Positions 50,401 through 63,609 of a DNA stretch of 64,000 bases are shown here, one piece after another; position 1 is the stretch's first letter; the number at the start of each line of letters is the position of its first letter. The DNA lies in NCBI GenBank assembly GCA_947652605.1, contig CANTFG010000240.1, positions 248,001 through 312,000 of the forward strand. The letters run 5' to 3'. The notes under the pieces were generated by a model. It saw only the letters and a program-made list of their open reading frames with translations, made no database searches and had not been told where the DNA came from. This DNA comes from Elmis aenea. Lineage: Eukaryota; Arthropoda; Insecta; Coleoptera; Elmidae. The position numbers and the translations under genes were made by a program.

Positions 50401-52866
50401 TCTATAACATGCTAAAATTTGAACAAAATCGTATGAGCCGTTTTCGAGAAAAAAATTCAAAATTTTCAAAATTTTTAATTTTTTGAATAACTTTGTAAAT
50501 AAAATTTCAAACTAGTTGAAACAAACGGCAATATACTAAGAAAGTTAAACTCTATAACATGCTAAAATTTGAACAAAATCGTATGAGCCGTTTTCGAGAA
50601 AAAAATTCAAAATTTTCAAAATTTTTAATTTTTTGAATAACTTTGTAAATTAAAATTCAAACTAGTTGAAACTAACGGCATTATACTAAGAAAATTAAAC
50701 TCTATTTTACGCCAAAATTTGAACAAAATGTAACGAGCCGTTTTCGAAAAAAATTTTCAAAATTTTTAATTTTTTGAATAACTTTGTAAATAAAATTTCA
50801 AACTAGTTGAAACACACGGCAATATACTAAGAAAGTTAAACTCTATAACATGCTAAAATTTGAACAAAATCGTATGAGCCGTTTTCGAGAAAAAAATTCA
50901 AAATTTTCAAAATTTTTAATTTTTTGAATAACTTTGTAAATTAAAATTCAAACTAGTTGAAACAAACGGCATTATACTAAGAAAGTTAGACTCTATAACA
51001 TGCTAAAATTTGAACAAAATGTAACGAGCCGTTTTCGAAAAAAAATTTTAAAATTTTTAATTTTTTGAATAACTTTGTAAATTAAAATTCAAACTAGTTG
51101 AAACAAACGGCATTATACTAAGAAAGTTAAACTCTATAACATGCTAAAATTTGAACAAAATCGTATGAGCCGTTTTCGAGAAAAAAATTCAAAATTTTCA
51201 AAATTTTTAATTTTTTGAATAACTTTGTAAATAAAATTTCAAACTAGTTGAAACAAACGGCAATATACTAAGAAAGTTAAACTCTATAACATGCTAAAAT
51301 TTGAACAAAATCGTATGAGCCGTTTTCGAGAAAAAAATTCAAAATTTTCAAAATTTTTAATTTTTTGAATAACTTTGTAAATTAAAATTCAAACTAGTTG
51401 AAACTAACGGCATTATACTAAGAAAGTTAAACTCTATTTTACGCCAAAATTTGAACAAAATGTAACGAGCCGTTTTCGAAAAAAATTTTCAAAATTTTTA
51501 ATTTTTTGAATAACTTTGTAAATAAAATTTCAAACTAGTTGAAACACACGGCAATATACTAAGAAAGTTAAACTCTATAACATGCTAAAATTTGAACAAA
51601 ATCGTATGAGCCGTTTTCGAGAAAAAAATTCAAAATTTTCAAAATTTTTAATTTTTTGAATAACTTTGTAAATAAAATTTCAAACTAGTTGAAACAAACG
51701 GCAATATACTAAGAAAGTTAAACTCTATAACATGCTAAAATTTGAACAAAATCGTATGAGCCGTTTTCGAGAAAAAAATTCAAAATTTTCAAAATTTTTA
51801 ATTTTTTGAATAACTTTGTAAATTAAAATTCAAACTAGTTGAAACTAACGGCATTATACTAAGAAAATTAAACTCTATTTTACGCCAAAATTTGAACAAA
51901 ATGTAACGAGCCGTTTTCGAAAAAAATTTTCAAAATTTTTAATTTTTTGAATAACTTTGTAAATAAAATTTCAAACTAGTTGAAACACACGGCAATATAC
52001 TAAGAAAGTTAAACTCTATAACATGCTAAAATTTGAACAAAATCGTATGAGCCGTTTTCGAGAAAAAAATTCAAAATTTTCAAAATTTTTAATTTTTTGA
52101 ATAACTTTGTAAATTAAAATTCAAACTAGTTGAAACAAACGGCATTATACTAAGAAAGTTAGACTCTATAACATGCTAAAATTTGAACAAAATGTAACGA
52201 GCCGTTTTCGAAAAAAAATTTTAAAATTTTTAATTTTTTGAATAACTTTGTAAATTAAAATTCAAACTAGTTGAAACAAACGGCATTATACTAAGAAAGT
52301 TAAACTCTATAACATGCTAAAATTTGAACAAAATCGTATGAGCCGTTTTCGAGAAAAAAATTCAAAATTTTCAAAATTTTTAATTTTTTGAATAACTTTG
52401 TAAATAAAATTTCAAACTAGTTGAAACAAACGGCAATATACTAAGAAAGTTAAACTCTATAACATGCTAAAATTTGAACAAAATCGTATGAGCCGTTTTC
52501 GAGAAAAAAATTCAAAATTTTCAAAATTTTTAATTTTTTGAATAACTTTGTAAATTAAAATTCAAACTAGTTGAAACTAACGGCATTATACTAAGAAAGT
52601 TAAACTCTATTTTACGCCAAAATTTGAACAAAATGTAACGAGCCGTTTTCGAAAAAAATTTTCAAAATTTTTAATTTTTTGAATAACTTTGTAAATAAAA
52701 TTTCAAACTAGTTGAAACACACGGCAATATACTAAGAAAGTTAAACTCTATAACATGCTAAAATTTGAACAAAATCGTATGAGCCGTTTTCGAGAAAAAA
52801 ATTCAAAATTTTCAAAATTTTTAATTTTTTGAATAACTTTGTAAATAAAATTTCAAACTAGTTGAA
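47457..52866 (+). repeat. 5410-bp 37-mer, copy 2
   Basis: This is the second tandem copy with constant offset. Landmarks in step with copy 1: ACTAACGG S monomers at 48480 and 50671, the 145-bp monomer at 48771, the CAAAAATTTTAA variant near 49456, TTACAC S at 50089 and GTTAGA hybrids at 50962 and 52135. After 52866 the patterns part: copy 1 is followed by ACACACGG, copy 2 by GGCAA. Confidence 0.86.
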
Positions 52867-54780
52867 ACAAACGGCAATATACTAAGAAAGTTAAACTCTA
52901 TAACATGCTAAAATTTGAACAAAATCGTATGAGCCGTTTTCGAGAAAAAAATTCAAAATTTTCAAAATTTTTAATTTTTTGAATAACTTTGTAAATTAAA
53001 ATTCAAACTAGTTGAAACTAACGGCATTATACTAAGAAAATTAAACTCTATTTTACGCCAAAATTTGAACAAAATGTAACGAGCCGTTTTCGAAAAAAAT
53101 TTTCAAAATTTTTAATTTTTTGAATAACTTTGTAAATAAAATTTCAAACTAGTTGAAACACACGGCAATATACTAAGAAAGTTAAACTCTATAACATGCT
53201 AAAATTTGAACAAAATCGTATGAGCCGTTTTCGAGAAAAAAATTCAAAATTTTCAAAATTTTTAATTTTTTGAATAACTTTGTAAATTAAAATTCAAACT
53301 AGTTGAAACAAACGGCATTATACTAAGAAAGTTAGACTCTATAACATGCTAAAATTTGAACAAAATGTAACGAGCCGTTTTCGAAAAAAAATTTTAAAAT
53401 TTTTAATTTTTTGAATAACTTTGTAAATTAAAATTCAAACTAGTTGAAACAAACGGCATTATACTAAGAAAGTTAAACTCTATAACATGCTAAAATTTGA
53501 ACAAAATCGTATGAGCCGTTTTCGAGAAAAAAATTCAAAATTTTCAAAATTTTTAATTTTTTGAATAACTTTGTAAATAAAATTTCAAACTAGTTGAAAC
53601 ACACGGCAATATACTAAGAAAGTTAAACTCTATAACATGCTAAAATTTGAACAAAATCGTATGAGCCGTTTTCGAGAAAAAAATTCAAAATTTTCAAAAT
53701 TTTTAATTTTTTGAATAACTTTGTAAATTAAAATTCAAACTAGTTGAAACAAACGGCATTATACTAAGAAAGTTAAACTCTATAACATGCTAAAATTTGA
53801 ACAAAATGTAACGAGCCGTTTTCGAGAAAAAAATTCAAAATTTTCAAAATTTTTAATTTTTTGAATAACTTTGTAAATAAAATTTCAAACTAGTTGAAAC
53901 ACACGGCAATATACTAAGAAAGTTAAACTCTATAACATGCTAAAATTTGAACAAAATCGTATGAGCCGTTTTCGAGAAAAAAATTCAAAATTTTCAAAAT
54001 TTTTAATTTTTTGAATAACTTTGTAAATTAAAATTCAAACTAGTTGAAACTAACGGCATTATACTAAGAAAGTTAAACTCTATTTTACGCCAAAATTTGA
54101 ACAAAATGTAACGAGCCGTTTTCGAAAAAAATTTTCAAAATTTTTAATTTTTTGAATAACTTTGTAAATAAAATTTCAAACTAGTTGAAACACACGGCAA
54201 TATACTAAGAAAGTTAAACTCTATAACATGCTAAAATTTGAACAAAATCGTATGAGCCGTTTTCGAGAAAAAAATTCAAAATTTTCAAAATTTTTAATTT
54301 TTTGAATAACTTTGTAAATAAAATTTCAAACTAGTTGAAACAAACGGCAATATACTAAGAAAGTTAAACTCTATAACATGCTAAAATTTGAACAAAATCG
54401 TATGAGCCGTTTTCGAGAAAAAAATTCAAAATTTTCAAAATTTTTAATTTTTTGAATAACTTTGTAAATTAAAATTCAAACTAGTTGAAACTAACGGCAT
54501 TATACTAAGAAAATTAAACTCTATTTTACGCCAAAATTTGAACAAAATGTAACGAGCCGTTTTCGAAAAAAATTTTCAAAATTTTTAATTTTTTGAATAA
54601 CTTTGTAAATAAAATTTCAAACTAGTTGAAACACACGGCAATATACTAAGAAAGTTAAACTCTATAACATGCTAAAATTTGAACAAAATCGTATGAGCCG
54701 TTTTCGAGAAAAAAATTCAAAATTTTCAAAATTTTTAATTTTTTGAATAACTTTGTAAATTAAAATTCAAACTAGTTGAA
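52867..54780 (+). repeat. Transition from octamer to 1905-bp family
   Basis: The block has thirteen monomers. The octamer order continues to 53308 (GTTAGA), then an ACACACGG, GTAAC-L, ACACACGG triplet (53599-54048) not seen in the earlier octamers interrupts it. The ACTAACGG/ACACACGG series resumes to 54780. The monomer at 53749 is a 150-bp L with GTAAC core, a class otherwise typical of 12-32 kb. Confidence 0.77.
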
Positions 54781-56685
54781 ACAAACGGCATTATACTAAG
54801 AAAGTTAGACTCTATAACATGCTAAAATTTGAACAAAATGTAACGAGCCGTTTTCGAAAAAAAATTTTAAAATTTTTAATTTTTTGAATAACTTTGTAAA
54901 TTAAAATTCAAACTAGTTGAAACAAACGGCATTATACTAAGAAAGTTAAACTCTATAACATGCTAAAATTTGAACAAAATCGTATGAGCCGTTTTCGAGA
55001 AAAAAATTCAAAATTTTCAAAATTTTTAATTTTTTGAATAACTTTGTAAATAAAATTTCAAACTAGTTGAAACACACGGCAATATACTAAGAAAGTTAAA
55101 CTCTATAACATGCTAAAATTTGAACAAAATCGTATGAGCCGTTTTCGAGAAAAAAATTCAAAATTTTCAAAATTTTTAATTTTTTGAATAACTTTGTAAA
55201 TTAAAATTCAAACTAGTTGAAACAAACGGCATTATACTAAGAAAGTTAAACTCTATAACATGCTAAAATTTGAACAAAATGTAACGAGCCGTTTTCGAAA
55301 AAAAATTTTAAAATTTTTAATTTTTTGAATAACTTTGTAAATTAAAATTCAAACTAGTTGAAACAAACGGCAATATACTAAGAAAGTTAAACTCTATAAC
55401 ATGCTAAAATTTGAACAAAATCGTATGAGCCGTTTTCGAGAAAAAAATTCAAAATTTTCAAAATTTTTAATTTTTTGAATAACTTTGTAAATAAAATTTC
55501 AAACTAGTTGAAACAAACGGCAATATACTAAGAAAGTTAAACTCTATAACATGCTAAAATTTGAACAAAATCGTATGAGCCGTTTTCGAGAAAAAAATTC
55601 AAAATTTTCAAAATTTTTAACTTTTTGAATAACTTTGTAAATTAAAATTCAAACTAGTTGAAACAAACGGCATTATACTAAGAAAGTTAAACTCTATAAC
55701 ATGCTAAAATTTGAACAAAATCGTATGAGCCGTTTTCGAGAAAAAAATTCAAAATTTTCAAAATTTTTAATTTTTTGAATAACTTTGTAAATTAAAATTC
55801 AAACTAGTTGAAACAAACGGCATTATACTAAGAAAGTTAAACTCTATAACATGCTAAAATTTGAACAAAATGTAACGAGCCGTTTTCGAAAAAAAATTTT
55901 AAAATTTTTAATTTTTTGAATAACTTTGTAAATTAAAATTCAAACTAGTTGAAACAAACGGCAATATACTAAGAAAGTTAAACTCTATAACATGCTAAAA
56001 TTTGAACAAAATCGTATGAGCCGTTTTCGAGAAAAAAATTCAAAATTTTCAAAATTTTTAACTTTTTGAATAACTTTGTAAATAAAATTTCAAACTAGTT
56101 GAAACAAACGGCAATATACTAAGAAAGTTAAACTCTATAACATGCTAAAATTTGAACAAAATCGTATGAGCCGTTTTCGAGAAAAAAATTCAAAATTTTC
56201 AAAATTTTTAACTTTTTGAATAACTTTGTAAATTAAAATTCAAACTAGTTGAAACAAACGGCATTATACTAAGAAAGTTAAACTCTATAACATGCTAAAA
56301 TTTGAACAAAATCGTATGAGCCGTTTTCGAGAAAAAAATTCAAAATTTTCAAAATTTTTAATTTTTTGAATAACTTTGTAAATTAAAATTCAAACTAGTT
56401 GAAACAAACGGCATTATACTAAGAAAGTTAAACTCTATAACATGCTAAAATTTGAACAAAATGTAACGAGCCGTTTTCGAAAAAAAATTTTAAAATTTTT
56501 AATTTTTTGAATAACTTTGTAAATTAAAATTCAAACTAGTTGAAACAAACGGCATTATACTAAGAAAATTAAACTCTATTTTATGCTAAAATTTGAACAA
56601 AATGTAACGAGCCGTTTTCGAAAAAAATTTTCAAAATTTTTAATTTTTTGAATAACTTTGTAAATAAAATTTCAAACTAGTTGAA
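54781..56685 (+). repeat. 1905-bp 13-mer, copy A
   Basis: Eight L and five 141-bp monomers: GTTAGA hybrid, L, ACACACGG L, hybrid, GGCAA L, GGCAA L with AACTTTTTG, L, hybrid, two GGCAA L with AACTTTTTG, L, hybrid, S(TGCT, GAGCCG). The T to C giving AACTTTTTG near monomer base 109 is new to this domain. In this family a TAAAATT tail is followed by GGCAA after several hybrid monomers, an inherited exception to the usual pairing. Confidence 0.85.
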
Positions 56686-57135
56686 ACAAACGGCAATATA
56701 CTAAGAAAGTTAAACTCTATAACATGCTAAAATTTGAACAAAATCGTATGAGCCGTTTTCGAGAAAAAAATTCAAAATTTTCAAAATTTTTAATTTTTTG
56801 AATAACTTTGTAAATAAAATTTCAAACTAGTTGAAACAAACGGCAATATACTAAGAAAGTTAAACTCTATAACATGCTAAAATTTGAACAAAATCGTATG
56901 AGCCGTTTTCGAGAAAAAAATTCAAAATTTTCAAAATTTTTAACTTTTTGAATAACTTTGTAAATTAAAATTCAAACTAGTTGAAACAAACGGCATTATA
57001 CTAAGAAAGTTAAACTCTATAACATGCTAAAATTTGAACAAAATCGTATGAGCCGTTTTCGAGAAAAAAATTCAAAATTTTCAAAATTTTTAATTTTTTG
57101 AATAACTTTGTAAATTAAAATTCAAACTAGTTGAA
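56686..57135 (+). repeat. 450-bp trimer between 1905-bp copies A and B
   Basis: GGCAA L, GGCAA L with AACTTTTTG and GGCAT L: the same three types as monomers 5-7 of the 13-mer (55363-55812). It follows the AAAATTT-tailed S monomer at 56545. It appears to be a partial copy left by an out-of-register exchange. Confidence 0.8.
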
Positions 57136-60100
57136 ACAAACGGCATTATACTAAGAAAGTTAGACTCTATAACATGCTAAAATTTGAACAAAATGTAACG
57201 AGCCGTTTTCGAAAAAAAATTTTAAAATTTTTAATTTTTTGAATAACTTTGTAAATTAAAATTCAAACTAGTTGAAACAAACGGCATTATACTAAGAAAG
57301 TTAAACTCTATAACATGCTAAAATTTGAACAAAATCGTATGAGCCGTTTTCGAGAAAAAAATTCAAAATTTTCAAAATTTTTAATTTTTTGAATAACTTT
57401 GTAAATAAAATTTCAAACTAGTTGAAACACACGGCAATATACTAAGAAAGTTAAACTCTATAACATGCTAAAATTTGAACAAAATCGTATGAGCCGTTTT
57501 CGAGAAAAAAATTCAAAATTTTCAAAATTTTTAATTTTTTGAATAACTTTGTAAATTAAAATTCAAACTAGTTGAAACAAACGGCATTATACTAAGAAAG
57601 TTAAACTCTATAACATGCTAAAATTTGAACAAAATGTAACGAGCCGTTTTCGAAAAAAAATTTTAAAATTTTTAATTTTTTGAATAACTTTGTAAATTAA
57701 AATTCAAACTAGTTGAAACAAACGGCAATATACTAAGAAAGTTAAACTCTATAACATGCTAAAATTTGAACAAAATCGTATGAGCCGTTTTCGAGAAAAA
57801 AATTCAAAATTTTCAAAATTTTTAATTTTTTGAATAACTTTGTAAATAAAATTTCAAACTAGTTGAAACAAACGGCAATATACTAAGAAAGTTAAACTCT
57901 ATAACATGCTAAAATTTGAACAAAATCGTATGAGCCGTTTTCGAGAAAAAAATTCAAAATTTTCAAAATTTTTAACTTTTTGAATAACTTTGTAAATTAA
58001 AATTCAAACTAGTTGAAACAAACGGCATTATACTAAGAAAGTTAAACTCTATAACATGCTAAAATTTGAACAAAATCGTATGAGCCGTTTTCGAGAAAAA
58101 AATTCAAAATTTTCAAAATTTTTAATTTTTTGAATAACTTTGTAAATTAAAATTCAAACTAGTTGAAACAAACGGCATTATACTAAGAAAGTTAAACTCT
58201 ATAACATGCTAAAATTTGAACAAAATGTAACGAGCCGTTTTCGAAAAAAAATTTTAAAATTTTTAATTTTTTGAATAACTTTGTAAATTAAAATTCAAAC
58301 TAGTTGAAACAAACGGCAATATACTAAGAAAGTTAAACTCTATAACATGCTAAAATTTGAACAAAATCGTATGAGCCGTTTTCGAGAAAAAAATTCAAAA
58401 TTTTCAAAATTTTTAACTTTTTGAATAACTTTGTAAATAAAATTTCAAACTAGTTGAAACAAACGGCAATATACTAAGAAAGTTAAACTCTATAACATGC
58501 TAAAATTTGAACAAAATCGTATGAGCCGTTTTCGAGAAAAAAATTCAAAATTTTCAAAATTTTTAACTTTTTGAATAACTTTGTAAATTAAAATTCAAAC
58601 TAGTTGAAACAAACGGCATTATACTAAGAAAGTTAAACTCTATAACATGCTAAAATTTGAACAAAATCGTATGAGCCGTTTTCGAGAAAAAAATTCAAAA
58701 TTTTCAAAATTTTTAATTTTTTGAATAACTTTGTAAATTAAAATTCAAACTAGTTGAAACAAACGGCATTATACTAAGAAAGTTAAACTCTATAACATGC
58801 TAAAATTTGAACAAAATGTAACGAGCCGTTTTCGAAAAAAAATTTTAAAATTTTTAATTTTTTGAATAACTTTGTAAATTAAAATTCAAACTAGTTGAAA
58901 CAAACGGCATTATACTAAGAAAATTAAACTCTATTTTATGCTAAAATTTGAACAAAATGTAACGAGCCGTTTTCGAAAAAAATTTTCAAAATTTTTAATT
59001 TTTTGAATAACTTTGTAAATTAAAATTCAAACTAGTTGAAACAAACGGCATTATACTAAGAAAGTTAGACTCTATAACATGCTAAAATTTGAACAAAATG
59101 TAACGAGCCGTTTTCGAAAAAAAATTTTAAAATTTTTAATTTTTTGAATAACTTTGTAAATTAAAATTCAAACTAGTTGAAACAAACGGCATTATACTAA
59201 GAAAGTTAAACTCTATAACATGCTAAAATTTGAACAAAATCGTATGAGCCGTTTTCGAGAAAAAAATTCAAAATTTTCAAAATTTTTAATTTTTTGAATA
59301 ACTTTGTAAATAAAATTTCAAACTAGTTGAAACACACGGCAATATACTAAGAAAGTTAAACTCTATAACATGCTAAAATTTGAACAAAATCGTATGAGCC
59401 GTTTTCGAGAAAAAAATTCAAAATTTTCAAAATTTTTAATTTTTTGAATAACTTTGTAAATTAAAATTCAAACTAGTTGAAACAAACGGCATTATACTAA
59501 GAAAGTTAAACTCTATAACATGCTAAAATTTGAACAAAATGTAACGAGCCGTTTTCGAAAAAAAATTTTAAAATTTTTAATTTTTTGAATAACTTTGTAA
59601 ATTAAAATTCAAACTAGTTGAAACAAACGGCAATATACTAAGAAAGTTAAACTCTATAACATGCTAAAATTTGAACAAAATCGTATGAGCCGTTTTCGAG
59701 AAAAAAATTCAAAATTTTCAAAATTTTTAATTTTTTGAATAACTTTGTAAATAAAATTTCAAACTAGTTGAAACAAACGGCAATATACTAAGAAAGTTAA
59801 ACTCTATAACATGCTAAAATTTGAACAAAATCGTATGAGCCGTTTTCGAGAAAAAAATTCAAAATTTTCAAAATTTTTAACTTTTTGAATAACTTTGTAA
59901 ATTAAAATTCAAACTAGTTGAAACAAACGGCATTATACTAAGAAAGTTAAACTCTATAACATGCTAAAATTTGAACAAAATCGTATGAGCCGTTTTCGAG
60001 AAAAAAATTCAAAATTTTCAAAATTTTTAATTTTTTGAATAACTTTGTAAATTAAAATTCAAACTAGTTGAAACAAACGGCATTATACTAAGAAAGTTAA

Positions 60101-60945
60101 ACTCTATAACATGCTAAAATTTGAACAAAATGTAACGAGCCGTTTTCGAAAAAAAATTTTAAAATTTTTAATTTTTTGAATAACTTTGTAAATTAAAATT
60201 CAAACTAGTTGAAACAAACGGCAATATACTAAGAAAGTTAAACTCTATAACATGCTAAAATTTGAACAAAATCGTATGAGCCGTTTTCGAGAAAAAAATT
60301 CAAAATTTTCAAAATTTTTAACTTTTTGAATAACTTTGTAAATAAAATTTCAAACTAGTTGAAACAAACGGCAATATACTAAGAAAGTTAAACTCTATAA
60401 CATGCTAAAATTTGAACAAAATCGTATGAGCCGTTTTCGAGAAAAAAATTCAAAATTTTCAAAATTTTTAACTTTTTGAATAACTTTGTAAATTAAAATT
60501 CAAACTAGTTGAAACAAACGGCATTATACTAAGAAAGTTAAACTCTATAACATGCTAAAATTTGAACAAAATCGTATGAGCCGTTTTCGAGAAAAAAATT
60601 CAAAATTTTCAAAATTTTTAATTTTTTGAATAACTTTGTAAATTAAAATTCAAACTAGTTGAAACAAACGGCATTATACTAAGAAAGTTAAACTCTATAA
60701 CATGCTAAAATTTGAACAAAATGTAACGAGCCGTTTTCGAAAAAAAATTTTAAAATTTTTAATTTTTTGAATAACTTTGTAAATTAAAATTCAAACTAGT
60801 TGAAACAAACGGCATTATACTAAGAAAATTAAACTCTATTTTATGCTAAAATTTGAACAAAATGTAACGAGCCGTTTTCGAAAAAAATTTTCAAAATTTT
60901 TAATTTTTTGAATAACTTTGTAAATAAAATTTCAAACTAGTTGAA
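57136..60945 (+). repeat. 1905-bp 13-mer, tandem copies B and C
   Basis: Copy B is 57136-59040 and copy C is 59041-60945. Order and subtype match copy A throughout. The difference I noticed is the tail of the final S monomer: TAAAATT in B, AAAATTT in A and C. Each tail agrees with the head that follows it (GGCAT of the next copy after B, GGCAA after A and C). Confidence 0.86.
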
Positions 60946-61386
60946 ACAAACGGCAATATACTAAGAAAGTTAAACTCTATAACATGCTAAAATTTGAACA
61001 AAATCGTATGAGCCGTTTTCGAGAAAAAAATTCAAAATTTTCAAAATTTTTAATTTTTTGAATAACTTTGTAAATAAAATTTCAAACTAGTTGAAACAAA
61101 CGGCAATATACTAAGAAAGTTAAACTCTATAACATGCTAAAATTTGAACAAAATCGTATGAGCCGTTTTCGAGAAAAAAATTCAAAATTTTCAAAATTTT
61201 TAATTTTTTGAATAACTTTGTAAATTAAAATTCAAACTAGTTGAAACAAACGGCATTATACTAAGAAAATTAAACTCTATTTTATGCTAAAATTTGAACA
61301 AAATGTAACGAGCCGTTTTCGAAAAAAATTTTCAAAATTTTTAATTTTTTGAATAACTTTGTAAATTAAAATTCAAACTAGTTGAA
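60946..61386 (+). repeat. 441-bp linker before the pentamer block
   Basis: GGCAA L (AAAATTT tail), GGCAA L (TAAAATT tail) and S(TGCT, GAGCCG). It parallels the 56686 trimer after copy A for two monomers but with normal AATTTTTTG and a closing S monomer. Confidence 0.78.
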
Positions 61387-63609
61387 ACCAACGGCATTAT
61401 ACTAAGAAAGTTAAACTCTATAACATGCTAAAATTTGAACAAAATCGTATGAGCCGTTTTCGAGAAAAAAATTCAAAATTTTCAAAATTTTTAATTTTTT
61501 GAATAACTTTGTAAATAAAATTTCAAACTAGTTGAAACAAACGGCAATATACTAAGAAAGTTAAACTCTATAACATGCTAAAATTTGAACAAAATCGTAT
61601 GAGCCGTTTTCGAGAAAAAAATTCAAAATTTTCAAAATTTTTAATTTTTTGAATAACTTTGTAAATTAAAATTCAAACTAGTTGAAACTAACGGCATTAT
61701 ACTAAGAAAATTAAACTCTATTTTACGCCAAAATTTGAACAAAATGTAACGAGCCGTTTTCGAAAAAAATTTTCAAAATTTTTAATTTTTTGAATAACTT
61801 TGTAAATAAAATTTCAAACTAGTTGAAACACACGGCAATATACTAAGAAAGTTAAACTCTATAACATGCTAAAATTTGAACAAAATCATATGAGCCGTTT
61901 TCGAGAAAAAAATTCAAAATTTTCAAAATTTTTAATTTTTTGAATAACTTTGTAAATTAAAATTCAAACTAGTTGAAACAAACGGCATTATACTAAGAAA
62001 GTTAAACTCTATAACATGCTAAAATTTGAACAAAATCGTATGAGCCGTTTTCGAGAAAAAAATTCAAAATTTTCAAAATTTTTAATTTTTTGAATAACTT
62101 TGTAAATTAAAATTCAAACTAGTTGAAACCAACGGCATTATACTAAGAAAGTTAAACTCTATAACATGCTAAAATTTGAACAAAATCGTATGAGCCGTTT
62201 TCGAGAAAAAAATTCAAAATTTTCAAAATTTTTAATTTTTTGAATAACTTTGTAAATAAAATTTCAAACTAGTTGAAACAAACGGCAATATACTAAGAAA
62301 GTTAAACTCTATAACATGCTAAAATTTGAACAAAATCGTATGAGCCGTTTTCGAGAAAAAAATTCAAAATTTTCAAAATTTTTAATTTTTTGAATAACTT
62401 TGTAAATTAAAATTCAAACTAGTTGAAACTAACGGCATTATACTAAGAAAATTAAACTCTATTTTACGCCAAAATTTGAACAAAATGTAACGAGCCGTTT
62501 TCGAAAAAAATTTTCAAAATTTTTAATTTTTTGAATAACTTTGTAAATAAAATTTCAAACTAGTTGAAACACACGGCAATATACTAAGAAAGTTAAACTC
62601 TATAACATGCTAAAATTTGAACAAAATCATATGAGCCGTTTTCGAGAAAAAAATTCAAAATTTTCAAAATTTTTAATTTTTTGAATAACTTTGTAAATTA
62701 AAATTCAAACTAGTTGAAACAAACGGCATTATACTAAGAAAGTTAAACTCTATAACATGCTAAAATTTGAACAAAATCGTATGAGCCGTTTTCGAGAAAA
62801 AAATTCAAAATTTTCAAAATTTTTAATTTTTTGAATAACTTTGTAAATTAAAATTCAAACTAGTTGAAACCAACGGCATTATACTAAGAAAGTTAAACTC
62901 TATAACATGCTAAAATTTGAACAAAATCGTATGAGCCGTTTTCGAGAAAAAAATTCAAAATTTTCAAAATTTTTAATTTTTTGAATAACTTTGTAAATAA
63001 AATTTTAAACTAGTTGAAACAAACGGCAATATACTAAGAAAGTTAAACTCTATAACATGCTAAAATTTGAACAAAATCGTATGAGCCGTTTTCGAGAAAA
63101 AAATTCAAAATTTTCAAAATTTTTAATTTTTTGAATAACTTTGTAAATTAAAATTCAAACTAGTTGAAACTAACGGCATTATACTAAGAAAATTAAACTC
63201 TATTTTACGCCAAAATTTGAACAAAATGTAACGAGCCGTTTTCGAAAAAAATTTTCAAAATTTTTAATTTTTTGAATAACTTTGTAAATAAAATTTCAAA
63301 CTAGTTGAAACACACGGCAATATACTAAGAAAGTTAAACTCTATAACATGCTAAAATTTGAACAAAATCATATGAGCCGTTTTCGAGAAAAAAATTCAAA
63401 ATTTTCAAAACTTTTAATTTTTTGAATAACTTTGTAAATTAAAATTCAAACTAGTTGAAACAAACGGCATTATACTAAGAAAGTTAAACTCTATAACATG
63501 CTAAAATTTGAACAAAATCGTATGAGCCGTTTTCGAGAAAAAAATTCAAAATTTTCAAAATTTTTAATTTTTTGAATAACTTTGTAAATTAAAATTCAAA
63601 CTAGTTGAA
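61387..63609 (+). repeat. 741-bp pentamer, three tandem copies
   Basis: Copies start at 61387, 62128 and 62869. Each is ACCAACGG L, GGCAA L, ACTAACGG S(TACGCC), ACACACGG L with CATATGAG (CG to CA of the usual CGTATGAG), L. I see the ACCAACGG head and the CATATGAG core nowhere else. I noticed no difference between the first two copies; the third carries C to T at 63006 and T to C at 63411. Confidence 0.88.
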
